Position numbers and translations under genes: made by a program. Shown in pieces: positions 29,685 to 46,700 of a stretch of 64,000 bases of DNA. How positions within the stretch are numbered: the first letter of the stretch is position 1; the number at the start of each line of letters is the position of its first letter. Source of the DNA: a virus; the IMG/VR virus record IMGVR_UViG_3300017917_001123, positions 62,001 to 126,000 of that record; one strand, written 5' to 3'. The notes under the pieces are model-generated. The model saw only the letters and a list, made by a program, of their open reading frames with translations, was not told the origin of the DNA and searched no databases.

Positions 29685-31451
29685 TTAAGTCTTAATGTAG
29701 TATTGAATGTAAACTAATCCCGATCCTAGATTAGTTTGTAAGTTAGGTACCTGGAACTGACTTCCTGTTCCACCATATGTCTGCTGAATCGCATTGTATA
29801 AAGCAGGATACTGAGTAATATTATACGATGATCCGTCGCACTTTAACCATCCTGCTGGGACAAGATTTTCAGAGCCAGCAAAAGGAACAATACATCCGGT
29901 CCATAAAGCAGTGGCATACAAGTCTTGTAGGAATTCTGCCTTAGATTGTTTTAGTAGAGTACCATTACCAATTGGATTGTTGTCAGGCAATGCCGAAGGT
30001 CTGTAAATCATTACAGAATCAGTTAACGCAGTCGTTGATGTTGATGCTTTACTATAGATTGCCTGCCCTGTTAGTGTTGTGACATGATTATATGTCCCAG
30101 GAACTCCATTAAATCCTAAATTGTTAGTATTAGCAACATCTCCACTTAAGGTAAATGTACTAGTTCCAATTAATCGAGTAGCAATAGTTGCGGTACCGGC
30201 TAGATAACCAATAAACGTATTTGAGTAGATATTACGCCAACGTTTAGTTGGGCTTCCAATATCGTAAACAGATGTAGAATAAGGAATACATGCTGTAGGA
30301 CTTGTTACAATGTCGTCACCAATTGTTAATGGGCCTACAAGGATTTGTTCATACTTACATGTTAGAGTAGAATTAACATAAACGTTCTCAGCACGAACGT
30401 CTCCAACTACGTTTAGATTGTTAGTGAATGTACTAACTCCGGACGCATAAAAAGTACCGCCAACATGTAAATCGGCGATTGCCTGCGGCGCATTAATTGC
30501 CACACGCTGTTTTTCTCCGTCAATTTTTAAAATTGTATTTTGAACATTGTTTCTAATTACTCTAAAAACAAAAGATCCACTATCGTAGGCATTTAAGAAC
30601 GTAGCATCCCTTTGGTTGTTTCTTTGTAAAATAAATGTTGGATCAAGACCAATACGTAAACCACCGTCATTACCAATACTTACAATTCCGTTGAGTCTCT
30701 GATCAATATCGTTGCGAACAAAATTGTTAGCACTAACAATCTGTTCGGCAGGAATAGTTTGTTTCAGCGCGGCTGCTTGACTAGCAACACCGTTATATTG
30801 AGCATAGCTAGGAGAAGTAACTGTACCTAAGTTCTTAGTTGATAGATTACTACCCGATCTGATGGTAGCAAACCCGTCGATAACTTGTAAAGGCGAAAAT
30901 GAATCGCGAGAAATAATTTCAACTGCGTTGTCGTCAACGTAGTTAATTACAATATTATGACTTTGACCTAGAATATCAGTTGCTGTTGTAGCATAGCTTC
31001 CAGTCTTTAATGAGCTCGAGTAGTTAGGACCGATAAGTGTAAAGTCGGCACCGTTAAAAATCTTTAATTGATTGTTTGAAGTATCGACCCAAATGTCACC
31101 AATCTGTGTATTAACTGGCTCATTTGCTTGTTGATGTACTCCGCCGACCGGATACCAGGTCGCCGCATTGGCGGTACCGTCATTGATTTTTAATTTTTTA
31201 GCATTAGGATCAGAAGTGTCAAACCACAACTGTCCTTCAATTGGGTTGTTTGGAGGACTTGAGCTAGCAAAATTTTCTAAGATATGAACAAGGTCGGTGG
31301 CGATTGCCTGTCCATATCCTGGATAATTTCGACCAACAAGAGTTAGCGAAGTATCAACAGTATTTACTGTACCTTCTTGTACAGTAATGTAGTAACCGCT
31401 AGCATCTTTAGCCGGGTCTGTAAACGTTATTCTGTAGTCACCTGTTGCCAT
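29685..31451 (-). CDS. Tail-fibre-like protein with tail-collar domain
   Basis: A 588-residue paralogue, first of the four to be transcribed. The N-terminal domain (SLTLVGRNYPGYGQAIATDLVHI, LENFASSSPPNNPIEGQLWFDTS) matches the others; the shaft includes YDIGSPTKRWRNIYSNTFIG repeats. The C-terminus is a short collar domain (VPAGWLKCDGSSYNITQYPALYNAIQQTYGGTGSQFQVPNL). Four such genes in a row suggest duplication and divergence of a fibre set. Distal receptor role inferred. Confidence 0.8.
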   Translation of the reverse strand: MATGDYRITFTDPAKDASGYYITVQEGTVNTVDTSLTLVGRNYPGYGQAIATDLVHILENFASSSPPNNPIEGQLWFDTSDPNAKKLKINDGTANAATWYPVGGVHQQANEPVNTQIGDIWVDTSNNQLKIFNGADFTLIGPNYSSSLKTGSYATTATDILGQSHNIVINYVDDNAVEIISRDSFSPLQVIDGFATIRSGSNLSTKNLGTVTSPSYAQYNGVASQAAALKQTIPAEQIVSANNFVRNDIDQRLNGIVSIGNDGGLRIGLDPTFILQRNNQRDATFLNAYDSGSFVFRVIRNNVQNTILKIDGEKQRVAINAPQAIADLHVGGTFYASGVSTFTNNLNVVGDVRAENVYVNSTLTCKYEQILVGPLTIGDDIVTSPTACIPYSTSVYDIGSPTKRWRNIYSNTFIGYLAGTATIATRLIGTSTFTLSGDVANTNNLGFNGVPGTYNHVTTLTGQAIYSKASTSTTALTDSVMIYRPSALPDNNPIGNGTLLKQSKAEFLQDLYATALWTGCIVPFAGSENLVPAGWLKCDGSSYNITQYPALYNAIQQTYGGTGSQFQVPNLQTNLGSGLVYIQYYIKT

Positions 31452-31455
31452 ACTA

Positions 31456-32124
31456 TTATCCAGTTAATGATGTTAGACTTTGAATTCTAACGGTGTAATC
31501 AATTTGAAGCATACGGTTTAATGATTTTTGTACAGGGTGGAAAATAACGTGTGTTAGTAAATTTCCAGTGCCGGGTCCATTAGAGTTATATGCTCTTAGT
31601 CCTAGTTCATCAAAAACATAGGTACCATTGTAATCTGTAGAATTGTCAAAAGCCGCTTGTCCGCTTGGTTCGCCAAAGTCTAATAAACAACTTACTAAAA
31701 CATCAGTATAAGGTGTACCTGTAACGTGACGAATTGTCATAAAATTACGACTAGGGTCTAAGTTATCAACGCTGTTAGCATCAATAACTTTGCTGTATGT
31801 TTCATTATACAAGCTCGCATTAATACCAGAACTGTTAGGAGTTAAGTATGTAATAATCCCAGTCGGATCTACACGGCTACCTCCGTTTCCAAAGGCCATC
31901 TCACCGATAAAGCCTTGTCCTTGATTACTAATAGCTTGTGCTAGAGCAATACTAAAGTTTTCGTAGTGAATAGCATTACGCTTATCGACAAAAACTTCGT
32001 TAGTTTGCGGGTCAAAAATCTTAATATGACCTTGAATATGAAGATTTCCTTGCTCGTTAGGCTTAGATTCTTGCTGTGGTTGTGGTTGATTTTCTGTCAT
32101 TTTAGCGTCTTTTGATTCGTCCAT
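31456..32124 (-). CDS. Conserved virion structural protein
   Basis: A 222-residue protein with a Gln/Pro-rich disordered N-terminus (about 1-28) and then a conserved domain (GHIKIFDPQTNEVFVDKRNA, IHYENFSIALAQAI, GEMAFGNGGSRVDPTGIITY, DELGLRAYN, LLTHVIFHPVQKSLNRMLQI) that I know from cyanophage-type myoviruses as a baseplate- or fibre-associated structural protein. Its place between the giant wedge-region protein and the fibres fits a connector. ATG at 32124 lacks a clear ribosome-binding site; a second ATG at codon 9 is an alternative. Confidence 0.78.
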   Translation of the reverse strand: MDESKDAKMTENQPQPQQESKPNEQGNLHIQGHIKIFDPQTNEVFVDKRNAIHYENFSIALAQAISNQGQGFIGEMAFGNGGSRVDPTGIITYLTPNSSGINASLYNETYSKVIDANSVDNLDPSRNFMTIRHVTGTPYTDVLVSCLLDFGEPSGQAAFDNSTDYNGTYVFDELGLRAYNSNGPGTGNLLTHVIFHPVQKSLNRMLQIDYTVRIQSLTSLTG

Positions 32125-32129
32125 AATGT

Positions 32130-32137
32130 TATTTATC
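32130..32137 (-). promoter_or_regulatory. Possible late promoter box
   Basis: Read on the minus strand this is GATAAATA, seven of eight bases of the T4 late box, only five bases before the ATG at 32124. Transcription from it would give an almost leaderless message, so it may be chance or may serve with the later start codon. Confidence 0.3.
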
Positions 32138-32157
32138 GCTTAGTTAATATCAGCAGT

Positions 32158-34776
<2,619 letters not shown>

Positions 34777-34778
34777 AA

Positions 34779-37700
34779 TTAAATTCCTTCTAGCGGGTTC
34801 TCGTCTTCGTCAGTTAAAACAGCGCCTGTTTCAAGTATAATGATTGGGTCGCCTGGGTAATAATCTTCGCTTGGTAAAACTCCAGGAGTTTCTTCCAAGA
34901 ATGAAAAGACCGTAGTATTTTCAAATATCTGTCCAGTTCTCTTTGAGACAAATACTTCTACTCCGGGCTGTACATTAAATCCAAAATGTAGTACTGGATA
35001 TTCGTTATTATTAATTATCACAGAACTCATTGTGAATTGGGCGGATACGGTACTTGTGCTTGGTGTTCCGAACGAATCGTTTTGTCCAGAATCGTAAGCA
35101 ATTTCTGTATCGGTTGTAACAACAGCGTTTGAAGTCGGTTTTAACAACGGAACTCCGCCGTATAAAACTTCAAACATGTCAGTTAAAGGAGGAGCATCTA
35201 ACAACTTAGCAATTCCTGTAGTAGGATCTACCCAAGTTTTTGTTACTGTTCCAGAAACTGTAATTGATGTTAGAGTATAGACATTTGTAGTAACTGTTGA
35301 AGTAAATCTTTCAATCTCTGTTGTATCTGTTGCTGGCAGATTTTGTCCACGGCCTTGATCAATTACAAGTGTTCCAGTTGGAAGCCCATCTAATACACCT
35401 GTACCAAGTGTGCCTCTTCTTAATTGGCTTAATTCATTATTAGCAACTCTAAAGAACTCAATGCGTTCGCCGGCAATATAAACAACTCCCGGAAGATTCT
35501 TTTCAGGATTTGGCGGAGTTAATACTCCAGCATTATCTACAAAAATCTTAGAGTCGGTTGCAATTAACGGTTGAGTTAACTTTGTTGAATATGCCGAGCT
35601 TAAACGCTTGTAGCTTGTTCTTCCTAAAATGTCTGTAAACATTCTATAAGAAATTGCTCCTTTGTATGCGTTGTCTGATAGGCTCATAATTACAACCTTA
35701 TCAGTAGAACTATTGTAAAAATCATCTCTAACTTTTACAGTAACGAGGTCTTCATCTACTGAGTAGTCTAAGTCATTAATTAATGGCTTACCGTTATATT
35801 CAACCCAAACATAATTCGTATTAACAATTGGACGGCTCATGACGTATTTGCCTGCTCTGTTTCCAGCAAATCTTTCTTTGCGAATCTTACTACCATCGTG
35901 GTTAGTAAATGTAACAACTCGCATAGTATCAGCGCCGGCTTGAGCTCGGGGAACGTTAACAAGAACCAATTGTCCTGCTTCTATTTTATATTGGTGTCCA
36001 GAAAGAACCGCAATAGCAATAGCATCTCCAGTAGAAACTTTCTCTGCCGGGAACAGTACTCTAGTTGGAGGAGGAGTTAGTTGGAAGTCAACTCCTGGAA
36101 CCAATTTTTCACCGTTACGATATACTTCGGTGTTTACTAAAGTTGCCTGACCGGCAATTAACGGATCGTTGGGGTCTACATCAAATTCAACCTGACCCGG
36201 TTCAACAACATAGTAGCTTACCTGTGGCGGAAGTAATCTGCGGCCATTCCACTCAACAATAACTTGGCTATGATGCGGTTGGATAACTCCAGGGGGTTGA
36301 GATAGAGTAAATGAGTCTTGTTGAATATTAACGTTTTGGAATATTTGCTCATGAACCTGACTAAACGCTTTAGGATCTTGATTAAATGCCCAAACTTGAA
36401 TTTCTTTTGTACCAATGGTGTTATGTAAAACTCTAATAGCACCCTTAGGTGTTTTGTTTTTTGCTCGACCAGGTGCGGCTTCAACTACAAAGTCTGTCCA
36501 CTCAGTACCGTTAACTACAACATACGCATCCTTAATGTTCTTAAGGGCAACGGCAGAGACAACAGTAGTCGAAGTAGAACCCGGCTGACTCTTAACAATT
36601 TGGTAGTCAACTAATCCTTGACCCCCAAGAGTCATAGCAGAAACACTTAACCAAGTTGCTCCAGGAACAGCCTGTGTTAGTGTAATTGTGTTAGCAATTG
36701 GGTTAACTGTGTAATCAACTGCGTATCTTAGAGGCTTAACATCTGTAAGAACAAATACCGATGCTGTACTAGCAACTTTAATGCCTAATGGATATGTTGG
36801 GCTACCGCCTAGTTCGAATCGACGATTAACAATTAATGGACTTGCTTCTGATTTTTGCTCAAATACAGAGATACCAACAGACTCTTGAATTTGTCCAGGA
36901 AGCATTTCTTCAGGAGCATAACTGCTTGTTGGGTCGATGAACTTATATCCGTCAATAACAATATCGCTCGGAGCAATACCAAGAATTACGGAGTCTAAAT
37001 CTCCTCCAGATATAACAGCATCTAGAGCATCAGGATCCGCAGGAAGAACAGTTCCATCACTAGATTGATCACGGAATGTGATAATGTTAGACGATACTGT
37101 ACTAAAATATGTTAATGGAACATATACTGTCGACGTCGAACCTTGACCAACAATAGTCGGAATTACTGCGGTGCTTGTACTTTGATCAATACGAACATTT
37201 ACACCAGTTCCTGTGTTTATATAAACATTAATAAACGTTCCTGTGCTAACATTAAAAGGTGTTGTAACAGGAACATTACCGTCTAACAAGAATAAAACTT
37301 GATTATCTAAAGAGTTCTTTCTTGAAGTCCAATATCCCAATTGTCCCTGAGCTTGTGCTAACTGGCTTAACAAATATTGATAGCCAGGATTTGGCACAAA
37401 CTGATTTGGGCCCACTGGAATAAATGGTGATGTAACTGAAAGATCTTGATTAAGTTGATTAATTCTAGACGTCCAGAACCCAACTTCAAAATCTGCGTTT
37501 GCGGCTTGAGCTTGTAAGTCAACTAGTTGACTAGCGTAACCTAGTTGTGGATCTTTAACTACACCATAGTTTGTTTCGCTAGCATAACTGTCCCACGCTC
37601 CTTCCCACCATTTTAAAGTATCCCAAGCACTAGAATAGCTGAAAGGTAGAGTATCGACTTTAACTCCGCCATAGCTTAAACCTGTCATTAACTGGTCAGG

Positions 37701-40700
37701 ATCTTTGCCAGGCATTCCTGGTTCTGGGGCATAGTAGTTTTCAATTCTATCAATAGCGTTGAATATTTCTACACTCTTCTTATATTCTAATGTTAAAGTA
37801 ATATTCTTTACAGGAACAAAAGAAAGGACCAATCTAGCATACTTCTTGCTATATGTCAATCCGTTAGTATTAGTAAAGTCTTGCTCAAAATATTCGATTG
37901 TAAATTTATCGTTTAGAACCAAAGAACCAGCTTGAGTTAACTTAATTCCATTTCTATCAGGCTGAGGTACCCATGTTAATAAGAACTCATAAGTAGAGCC
38001 ATCGCCTGTAAATTGATCAACAACATTAACATTCTGAACTTCTTTATTGTAAGAAATTCTATCAAACTTTAGAGTCAAGTTGTTTGCTCTAACTTTTCTG
38101 TTGCCTAATCGAGCCGATGCTCTTGCTTGTTTTCCTCCTAATCCTAGGCCGCCTTCTAATACAATAGTCGGTGTTACGGTGTATCCTGTTCCAGGATTTG
38201 TTACAGCTATTTCGTAAACTTTGCCTAAACTAATATATGCTTCAGCAGTTGCCCCAGTTCCAAAATCTCCAGGCGCTGGAATGATTTTTACAACAGGTGG
38301 CACAATGTAATCTGACCCTTGATCAACCACTACAATGCTATCAATAAAATTAGTATAGTTGTCAAACCAAGCACGATAAGGATACTGTAATACCTGAGTG
38401 CTTGTTGATGATAAAGAAATAAACTTATTGTTAACTGAATCATAGTACGGTGGTAAGTCAAAGTCAGACACAAACGTATTTGTATCGTCAACTGCTCCAT
38501 ACTTAACGGTAAAGTTTCTTATCTTAGTGTGATAAGGTTTAACTTCGTTGATCCAGTCCTCGTAATAAGAACTGTCTTGTAGTTTATATGTAGGACGCTG
38601 ATCTAAAAGACCAGCATTGTTTGTTACGTTAATAAACGAAGTTTTAAATGCCCACTCTAAAGATTGTTGTTCTTGTAAAGCATACTTGACGGCTTTGAAG
38701 AAGAACTTATTCCAATAAGGTTTTAACACACCAACAAATAAATCATCTTTGATCGCACGTAAGATGTAAACTAGCTCTTGGTTAATGCTTTGGTCAAACA
38801 ATGTTTGGTCAAATGCCGCAACTTCGTCAAACGCATAGTCTGTTAACGTATCATTCCAAATCTTGTCAACAATTTGGATGGTTCCTTGTTCTTCGTAGAC
38901 TACATCCCAGTTCTTATCCCAAGTACCGACTGTGCCTGTTTCTGTCTTGCGAACAACCATAAAGGTGCCGTTGCCAGAATTTTTAACTTTAACATACTCA
39001 CCTGCTGATACATCTAAAGAGGTTAGCTCATACGGTTCAGTAACAGTATCGGCAAAGTCCTGTAAAGGATTATAAGAATCTGCTTGCCAATCTACATATT
39101 TCCATAATAGACGTGTATCGTATTTTTGTGTTTCAATACGAATCCACTCTTTAACTTCTTGATCCCAAGCAAACTTTGTCCAAAAGCCGTTTGCCGCTTG
39201 GTCTGCTTGAACAATTACGGTGTATGGTCGCACAACTAGTTTAGGAACTGAAGTAAATCCGCGGCCTGCGCTTTCGACATAAGCACCTGTAATTTGACCA
39301 ATGTCGTTGACGATTGTCTTAATAACTGCGTCAAAACCAGTACCTTGAATTTCGACTGTAGGCGGTCTTTGTGAGTTGTAACCGTTTCCTGATTTAGTTA
39401 CTACAACTTTATCAATTTGACCATTTTTAGTAATTGTACAAGCTAGCTCTGCTTGTTGTAGGCCTCTTGTAATGATAGTCGATAAAACGTAGTTGTCTTC
39501 AACTATTACATCATATTCGTTAAGCAACTCGTCAGGTATTTGATCAAACGCATTTAAGTTATCAAAATCACATAACTTAACTACACGCTCCTTTAAAAGA
39601 ACAGAGTTTGTCCAAGTAATAAGATTTCGTAATGCCTCTAGTCTGTTAACAAACATACTTTGACGAGGTCTAATTGAAATGCCGTAACGCTGATTAGCTG
39701 ATAAATCTGTATCAGGAACTGTATTTCCTATAGCGTCAAATCCAGATAAACTATCAATTAACTTACGCTCAAGTAGTACAGGAGGTACGCTGAACTCGTC
39801 GTTTTCTTGTAACAACAGCCATTCAGTATGGCGCGGTGCCGATTCAGCAACGGTATCAATGTTTAGATGTAGGTTAACATCGGATGACTGAATAGTTTCT
39901 TTAATGTTAACTAAAGAAATACTATCTTTGTTTAAAACGTTGATTGCTTTAACATTCTGTCCTTTAGGATCAGCAATTAAACCAGCAACACCCAATGCGC
40001 TCAAACGGCGGCCGACTGCTTCAGCAGGAATGTTTACTTTGTTCTTAACCCAGTAGTAATAAACGTTTGTGAATTGCTGAGTGATTGAATTGTAGACTTG
40101 TTTGATACTTAAAACAGAATTGTCTGGATATCTTGGTTGGCCACTAATACCTTTAATCAAACCTTCGTTAGTATCAGCAATAGCCGACCATTCGCTTGGT
40201 AGATATTCAGAGCGGACCCATTCATATACATTAATAGAGCTACCAGGGAATGTAGTGCCCCAGTTATTCTTGCGATAATCTAAGTCGCCTTGTTCGTACC
40301 AAATGTACTTAACTGATCCAGTATCCCACCACAACTGACCAACATTATCGTCAATCCAGTTAGTGTTAGAATCAACTGTTACACCAGAATTTCCTAGACT
40401 GTAGACCGCAGGGTCAAACATAGTTTTATATGTTAGCTCTTGGTCGGCAGCGCCGGAAATTTTACCTTTCATTGGGTCGATGATTGACAAGTAGTCTTGA
40501 ATTCTATCGTGCTCAACATCAATTGTAAATGCTTTCTTGAGAGCGCCAATATCAATTAAACTATCTTGTTTTCTAATTTCAGCCCAGCTGTTTAGCGAAG
40601 TATCTTGTTTAACAAAGATTAAAATTTCTCCGTTGTTTGGACCATCTTCTGTGGTAGCTGTCGGAGCTCCAACATACAAGTGATCGTTAGACTGAGCTAT

Positions 40701-43700
40701 ACTTAGACCAAAGTTGCTGTTCTCATTAATAAGAATACTGTCTAAATCTTGAGCATAACTGAAGTATGTGTTGTATCTATTAAAGACACTAACCTGGCCT
40801 GCGTTTCTAATTGCGCTAAAGAACTTTGTACTATTTCCGTCGAATGTAGTCTTAAGAGTTCTTTTAACTGACTCTGGATCATTTACAAATTCCTGATCTT
40901 GATTCTGCGAACCAGGATACAGTTTTCTTGAGTAATTGTCAAAAGTAGTTGTCTTTGAATACAAATCTCCTAGACCGGTAATTACTAAATTTTGATTATC
41001 TTCATCAATACAAATGTCTGCTCCAAATACTGTGTTAGCAGTTTTGTTTGGATTTTCAATATTTTGTAGCCAGCTGTAATTTGTACCGTTCCACTTCCAT
41101 ACCGATACGAGGCCTTGACCGTAAATGGTTTGTTTACCCGGAGCCGAAATAAAGATGTAGTTTCCGTCTCGGGTCATAACAACTTTAGCGCCAAGATTGT
41201 CACCATAGCTAATAACGCCATTCAATCCATCGTCGTTCTTGTCAATAGTTTGAAGTAATGTATAAGTGTTTCCGTTTTTAACAAAGACTTCAACTGCGCC
41301 AGTGTTAGTAATATAGCCAGGAGCACCTACTGCCACTTTTGTTAGATCGTTATTTGCGCCAATGCTGTAACCAAACTTGCTACCAGCTACTGCTATAGTA
41401 GAAGGAAGAACAGTTTGTGAAGGGTCAACAAATACTGACTGTGTAGATGTTGAAACGCCAAGTTCAAATTCAACTACCGCATCAAGACCATTTGTACTGC
41501 TAAATTGAATTGTAGGAACAGTAGTGTAACCGTATCCAGGGTTATCAATAGTAACAGAAAGAATTTGACCGTTAACTAGCGTTGGATCATCTTGAAGTTC
41601 TTGAGCCGAGTAAGTAGTTACTGATGAAATACGTGCGGTTGCGTTAACACCGCCTGGCAGATTAGGAGCACTAACTGTTACTACTGTAGAAGTCGAATAT
41701 CTTCTTCCTGGGTCGTTAACTGTAGCACTAAGAACACTACCACCCATGTGATATACGTAAACTTTACCGGCAACACCATCGCCGGGTGCGCCAACTAAAA
41801 ATACTTTGTTGACTGTTCCTGTATTAACAGCAATATCATAACCAAACTGTCCGCCGGAAGTTGGATTAGGACTTGTTAAAACACCAAGAGTTAAATCGTC
41901 TTGCTCTGGTCTATAGATATGAGTAATCTTAACAAGACCTGCGTAGTTAGCAACTGTAGCAAAAGCTCCAGGATTTGCGTAACGTACATTATTAATTAAC
42001 GGGCCTGCTTTAACTTGGCTAGCATTTGGCGCACCCGCAAAAATTAAATCGTGTGCTTTGTCATACTTTAAACTAAAACCAAAGTTGCTCGGAATTGAAG
42101 AGGTATAATAATCAGTATTACCAACATCGTTTAATCTGTATGATAGTAACGGTGCGGCATCTGTGTTTTTTGCTGTGCTTCTTTCATAAACTGTAACAAG
42201 ACCTTTGCCGTAGTTAATATCCTCATATGTAGGAGCACTTACAGCAAATGTACTAGTAGTGGATTCGATCGAAACTCTAAAACCATAAAGCTGACCGGTG
42301 TTGTCTGCTCCGCTAGTTAAAACAGATGGCTGGTAGTTGTTAATCTTTTCATAGACAACAAACTTACCTTCTCCGTTGTCGTCTACCCAAATTTTATCTC
42401 CAAATGAAGTATTTGTTAATCTTTCTAAAGATCTTAAATCGTCAAAGCTAGAGAATCTAACTGATATAAATTTAAAGAGTTGGCCAATAAAAATAGATAA
42501 ACTTGGCGGGGCGTCAAGTCTAATAAATCTCGACACTGAAAAATCTTGATTTGATGTATGTTCAGAAGTACACTTGTAGTAGTCGCCTCTATAGTAAACT
42601 ATATCGCCTACAGCATAGAAAGAGTTTTCAGCCCATGTAACATAAGGGGCTTCATCAAGAGGTGTTGATGAAAGATCTGTAGCAACAACAAATGTTGTTG
42701 GGCTTGGACAACGTAGAACCGCATACACCTTGTTTAGTTCTGTTTTATATCTTGATACTGCGACAAGGTCTCCGGGTTGTAGGCCGTGCGGAGCACTTGT
42801 TAAAAACTGTCCGGTATTTCCCGGAACTAAGATGTTAAAGTCAATTACTCTATAAGATAAACGAGTATAACGCAATACATCCCAATCGCCGTCTTCACGG
42901 AAACCTACCCAGAATGTTGCGCCTTCTTTAATGCCGTCAACATTTCCAATATCAAGCAGACTGTTTCTATTAAAAGCAGTAGCAGTAACATCATCTAATC
43001 TTACATAACCAGCAACTGGCAACTCTGGAACATAGTCTTTAAAACTAATGTCAGTGGTTGGGAATACATTTGCAAAGTCGTAATCTTCTGGTTTAACTAA
43101 AACATCATCAACTGGTTTATAGTATATAAAGTCGTTGTTATTTCTAGCATAGTCTGTAAACTTGATAATTTGAGGATTTTGAACAAACTCACTGTCATCT
43201 AATTTAATTTCAAGCTCTTGATAGCTATTGTAGCCACCGAAGTGACCAATTCTAAATGCCCAGCTTTCGTTAAAAGTTGCTTCGCCTTTTAGTTGGTTAA
43301 CTGTTGCTTTAGCAATCTTATTGATTGCGTTGGCTGTACCTTTTTCACGAATATAACCTTGGTAGAATTTATATTGTGCGATAGGATCGTTAAAGATATT
43401 ATCTAGGTAACTACGAGGGCTGTAACCTGTTAGGTGTTGGGCCATCCTTTGTTGACCAATATCAAAGTTGTCAATGTCTAAACTATAAAAGTCTTCGAAC
43501 TGACCGATCTTGTATTCAAAGTTTGGAATTAGATCAGCAACCGGCTTGTTAGAGATTTGATTCCAATTACTAAAATTAAATTCAGCACTTCCAAAAATTT
43601 CAGACGCTTTTGGAGAATAATATCTTCCATTGTAGCGAACAATCTCTCCAGGGTAGTAATCTTTGTATGCTTGCCAATCGTTGATAGTTGCTTCATCAAA

Positions 43701-46700
43701 CACAAAACCGGGACTAGATAATCCACCATTCCACTCGCTAGTTCTAAAACCAATTAACTTGGCTCTACGCTGACGATATCCTGTTTCAATGTCATAAATG
43801 ATATCGTTAAACATACTAAAGTTATTGAAAACAATAGCGTGTTGCTTTTGTACAATATTGAACTGAGCAAAATATAAACCAACCTTAGGTAAAGTTACTT
43901 CAATTGTAAACTCATCGTCAATACGAGCACAATTGTGCATTTCATGAGGTAGCGCAGAACCGTCAGCAGTTAATAAACTATACTCATAGAACTGATTTGT
44001 AATGTTGTCAACAACACCGTAAATAGGATCTCGTGTTCCGGCAACTGTACTAAATTTTAGCTGTTGGGCAAAAGGGCTTAGAGTAATAATTGAACCGTTA
44101 GTCCAATTTTGTGTAGACCAGAACATAAATTCTCTAGCACTGAATTCCCAGTTTAAAATTTCCTTAAAGTCTTCTTGAAGGAAATCAAATACAAATCCTT
44201 GATTTTCTAGATAGCGTCCGTATCCAAGAATAAAATCAACAACTTCTTGAATCGAATCAAACTTAGTTCCGTATGGAATAATCGTTTCAGTTTCAGAGTA
44301 TTCAACTGCCTTGGCGATTGTTAGTCCGCCAGTAATTGGCAGAGAAGGTAATTTTTGAAATTTATCAGTATCAAATGTGTTTAAAGAAGTATGGCTCTTA
44401 ACTGTTCTGAAGAACTCGTTATTATGGAATACAACCTGTCCTGTTTGATAAAACTTTTCTTCAGACCATGTAACATACGATTCAGACTTGCCACCAACAC
44501 GCAATTCTCTATCTTGTAAACTATGAATTGGAGTAACAACTTTAAAGTAAGGTCTGTACTTATCATACCCTCTTACAGCATAAGATGCGTTATTTTTTTG
44601 AATTAAAATTCCGCTAATGTTAAATGTAAAAATTGGGTTAGATGTTGATAATACGATTTCGTAATCTTCCTGAGGTAGTAAAACACCAGGATTGGTACTT
44701 GTTGGATCAACAGAATCAATAATAACACGCAGTTTGTCTTTGTTAATAAAACCTTCGGCTTTATACATTAGCTGATAGTTAATGTTGATAATAGCTTCCT
44801 TCATTTCTGTTAGGAAGTTTTCTGTTCTTTGAAGTCCTGCTTCGATTAAGAAAACACTATAGCCGGACGCAACTTGTCTTTCTCCGGCTACGACATCTCT
44901 ATATAGAATAACATTATCTAGTTTTAAAAGTTCTTCGTTATCGCCGTAACTGTATTGGCCAGCAACTGATTTTTTAATTCTGCTAGGATCAAACATTAAA
45001 CTAGCGTATGCGCTAGGTTTAGTTAAAGCCATTAAAATTTGAACAGCAAACGGCCAAAGACTTGAACGTCTCCATGCCGCTTCAGCAGGAGCACAATCAC
45101 CGAACTTCCAAGCCTGATCAATCTTAGTCAAGTCAACTTCTTGTGCGATTCCAATTTGAATAGGATCTAACAGATTACCGTATTCGTCAACCGGAAGAAT
45201 ATCAAATAAGTTTGGTCTAGCATATTTGTTGTCAATACCTGCTCTTGTTCCTTGTTTGACCACTCCATCTCTCAAATCAGACCAAAGGATTTTATTTCCA
45301 GCTGTGTATGGTTTAGTTCCATATTCTGATTCCCACCAGCTCGGCTGTTCACTAAATCCAAGCATTTCCCAAGGATGGGTGTGAGGACGATCGGTGTCAT
45401 AGAAATACTTGTAGATTCCTCTCCAGTATCCTGGTAGTGATAGTCCAGTGTTTTTATCTTTAGAACTAGTTCTAAAATTGTAAGTCCACTGTGTATCTTC
45501 TTGTAGGTTGTTTGTTGTATAATCAACTCCGCTGTTTCCTGCCCATTTTAAGAAATCGGAAGAAAGAATATTCATAACTTCAGCATAGCTGAAATCTTTT
45601 GTACGATATGCTCCTGGCAGAATTTCGTTAATGTCAACTAAATCTGTGTTATAAGTTGCCTTAATATTGTTATAGATTCTCTTTTCAAACTCAAGAATAA
45701 TATCATCTCTATAATCATTAAAAGCAACAATGATGCTACCGTCGTGACCTTGAATAACTTTAGTAGGAGTTACATAAGTGTTATCGATATAGATAGATGG
45801 TTCAAACTTTGGGAACAATCCTAACTTTGTCGGTGTAGGAGGAACATAACATCCTTCTGTAGTTCTGTAATCTTTAATTTCAATTCGATCGCCTTCAGCA
45901 AGGTTAATAGAGAAAGTAACACTTGGATCAAAAGGATCAAAGGTGTAATCTTTTCCTAATAACAACTGAGTTCCGTTTAGGTATACCAGAATAGCACGTT
46001 CGCTAAGTTGAGAAGTATTGAATGCTGTAGATAAGCTATAGCTCTTGATTCTTGTATTAGTAACAGTATAAGTTCTTGGTACAAAATCTTTTCCGTAGGT
46101 TAGCATATCGCTATAACCATATGGGAACTTAACATCTTTACCTGCGTTAAGTTCAGTTAGAATAGCATCAACTGCGTCAGCCGGCGATGTTTCTACCGCA
46201 ATGCTTGAAGTCTTGTAGATAAAAGAATTCTTGTAGTAGAAATAATCATAAGCAACTTTTCTAATAGCAGGAACAACATTGTATTCTTTCTGTCCTAAAA
46301 AGAATTGAGCAAAACTTAATGGATGCTGATGACTAATTAGACGAGTTCCGTACTGACAAATATCTCCCGCATCTCTAAAATTATTTGCGCCATTAATTTC
46401 GCCGCTAAAATCTGGCCAACGTTCGCAAATAGTTTTGTAGTGGTCTGACATCTGTGCTAGAGTAACTTGACCAATTGGTCCGTTCTTAGGATTATTAGTA
46501 AGCGCAAGACTTGGCTCGTAGTAGCCTAATTTATTGGCGGCTCTATTTGTGTAAATCTTACATAGCACTCGATCGTGAGGTTTTAAATTGTTGTTAAAGG
46601 CAACAAAGTATTGCTGATCCTGAGTAATAAAATAAAAATCTACATCAGGTGTTTGTTTCTTATCGTTTAACCAAACATCGATTGTTAAGTTTGGTGTCCA

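Noticed and set aside
43529-45526. Several 60-85-codon minus-strand frames inside the giant gene.
   Set aside because: They are alternative frames of the 4660-residue protein with unlikely composition and no start signals.
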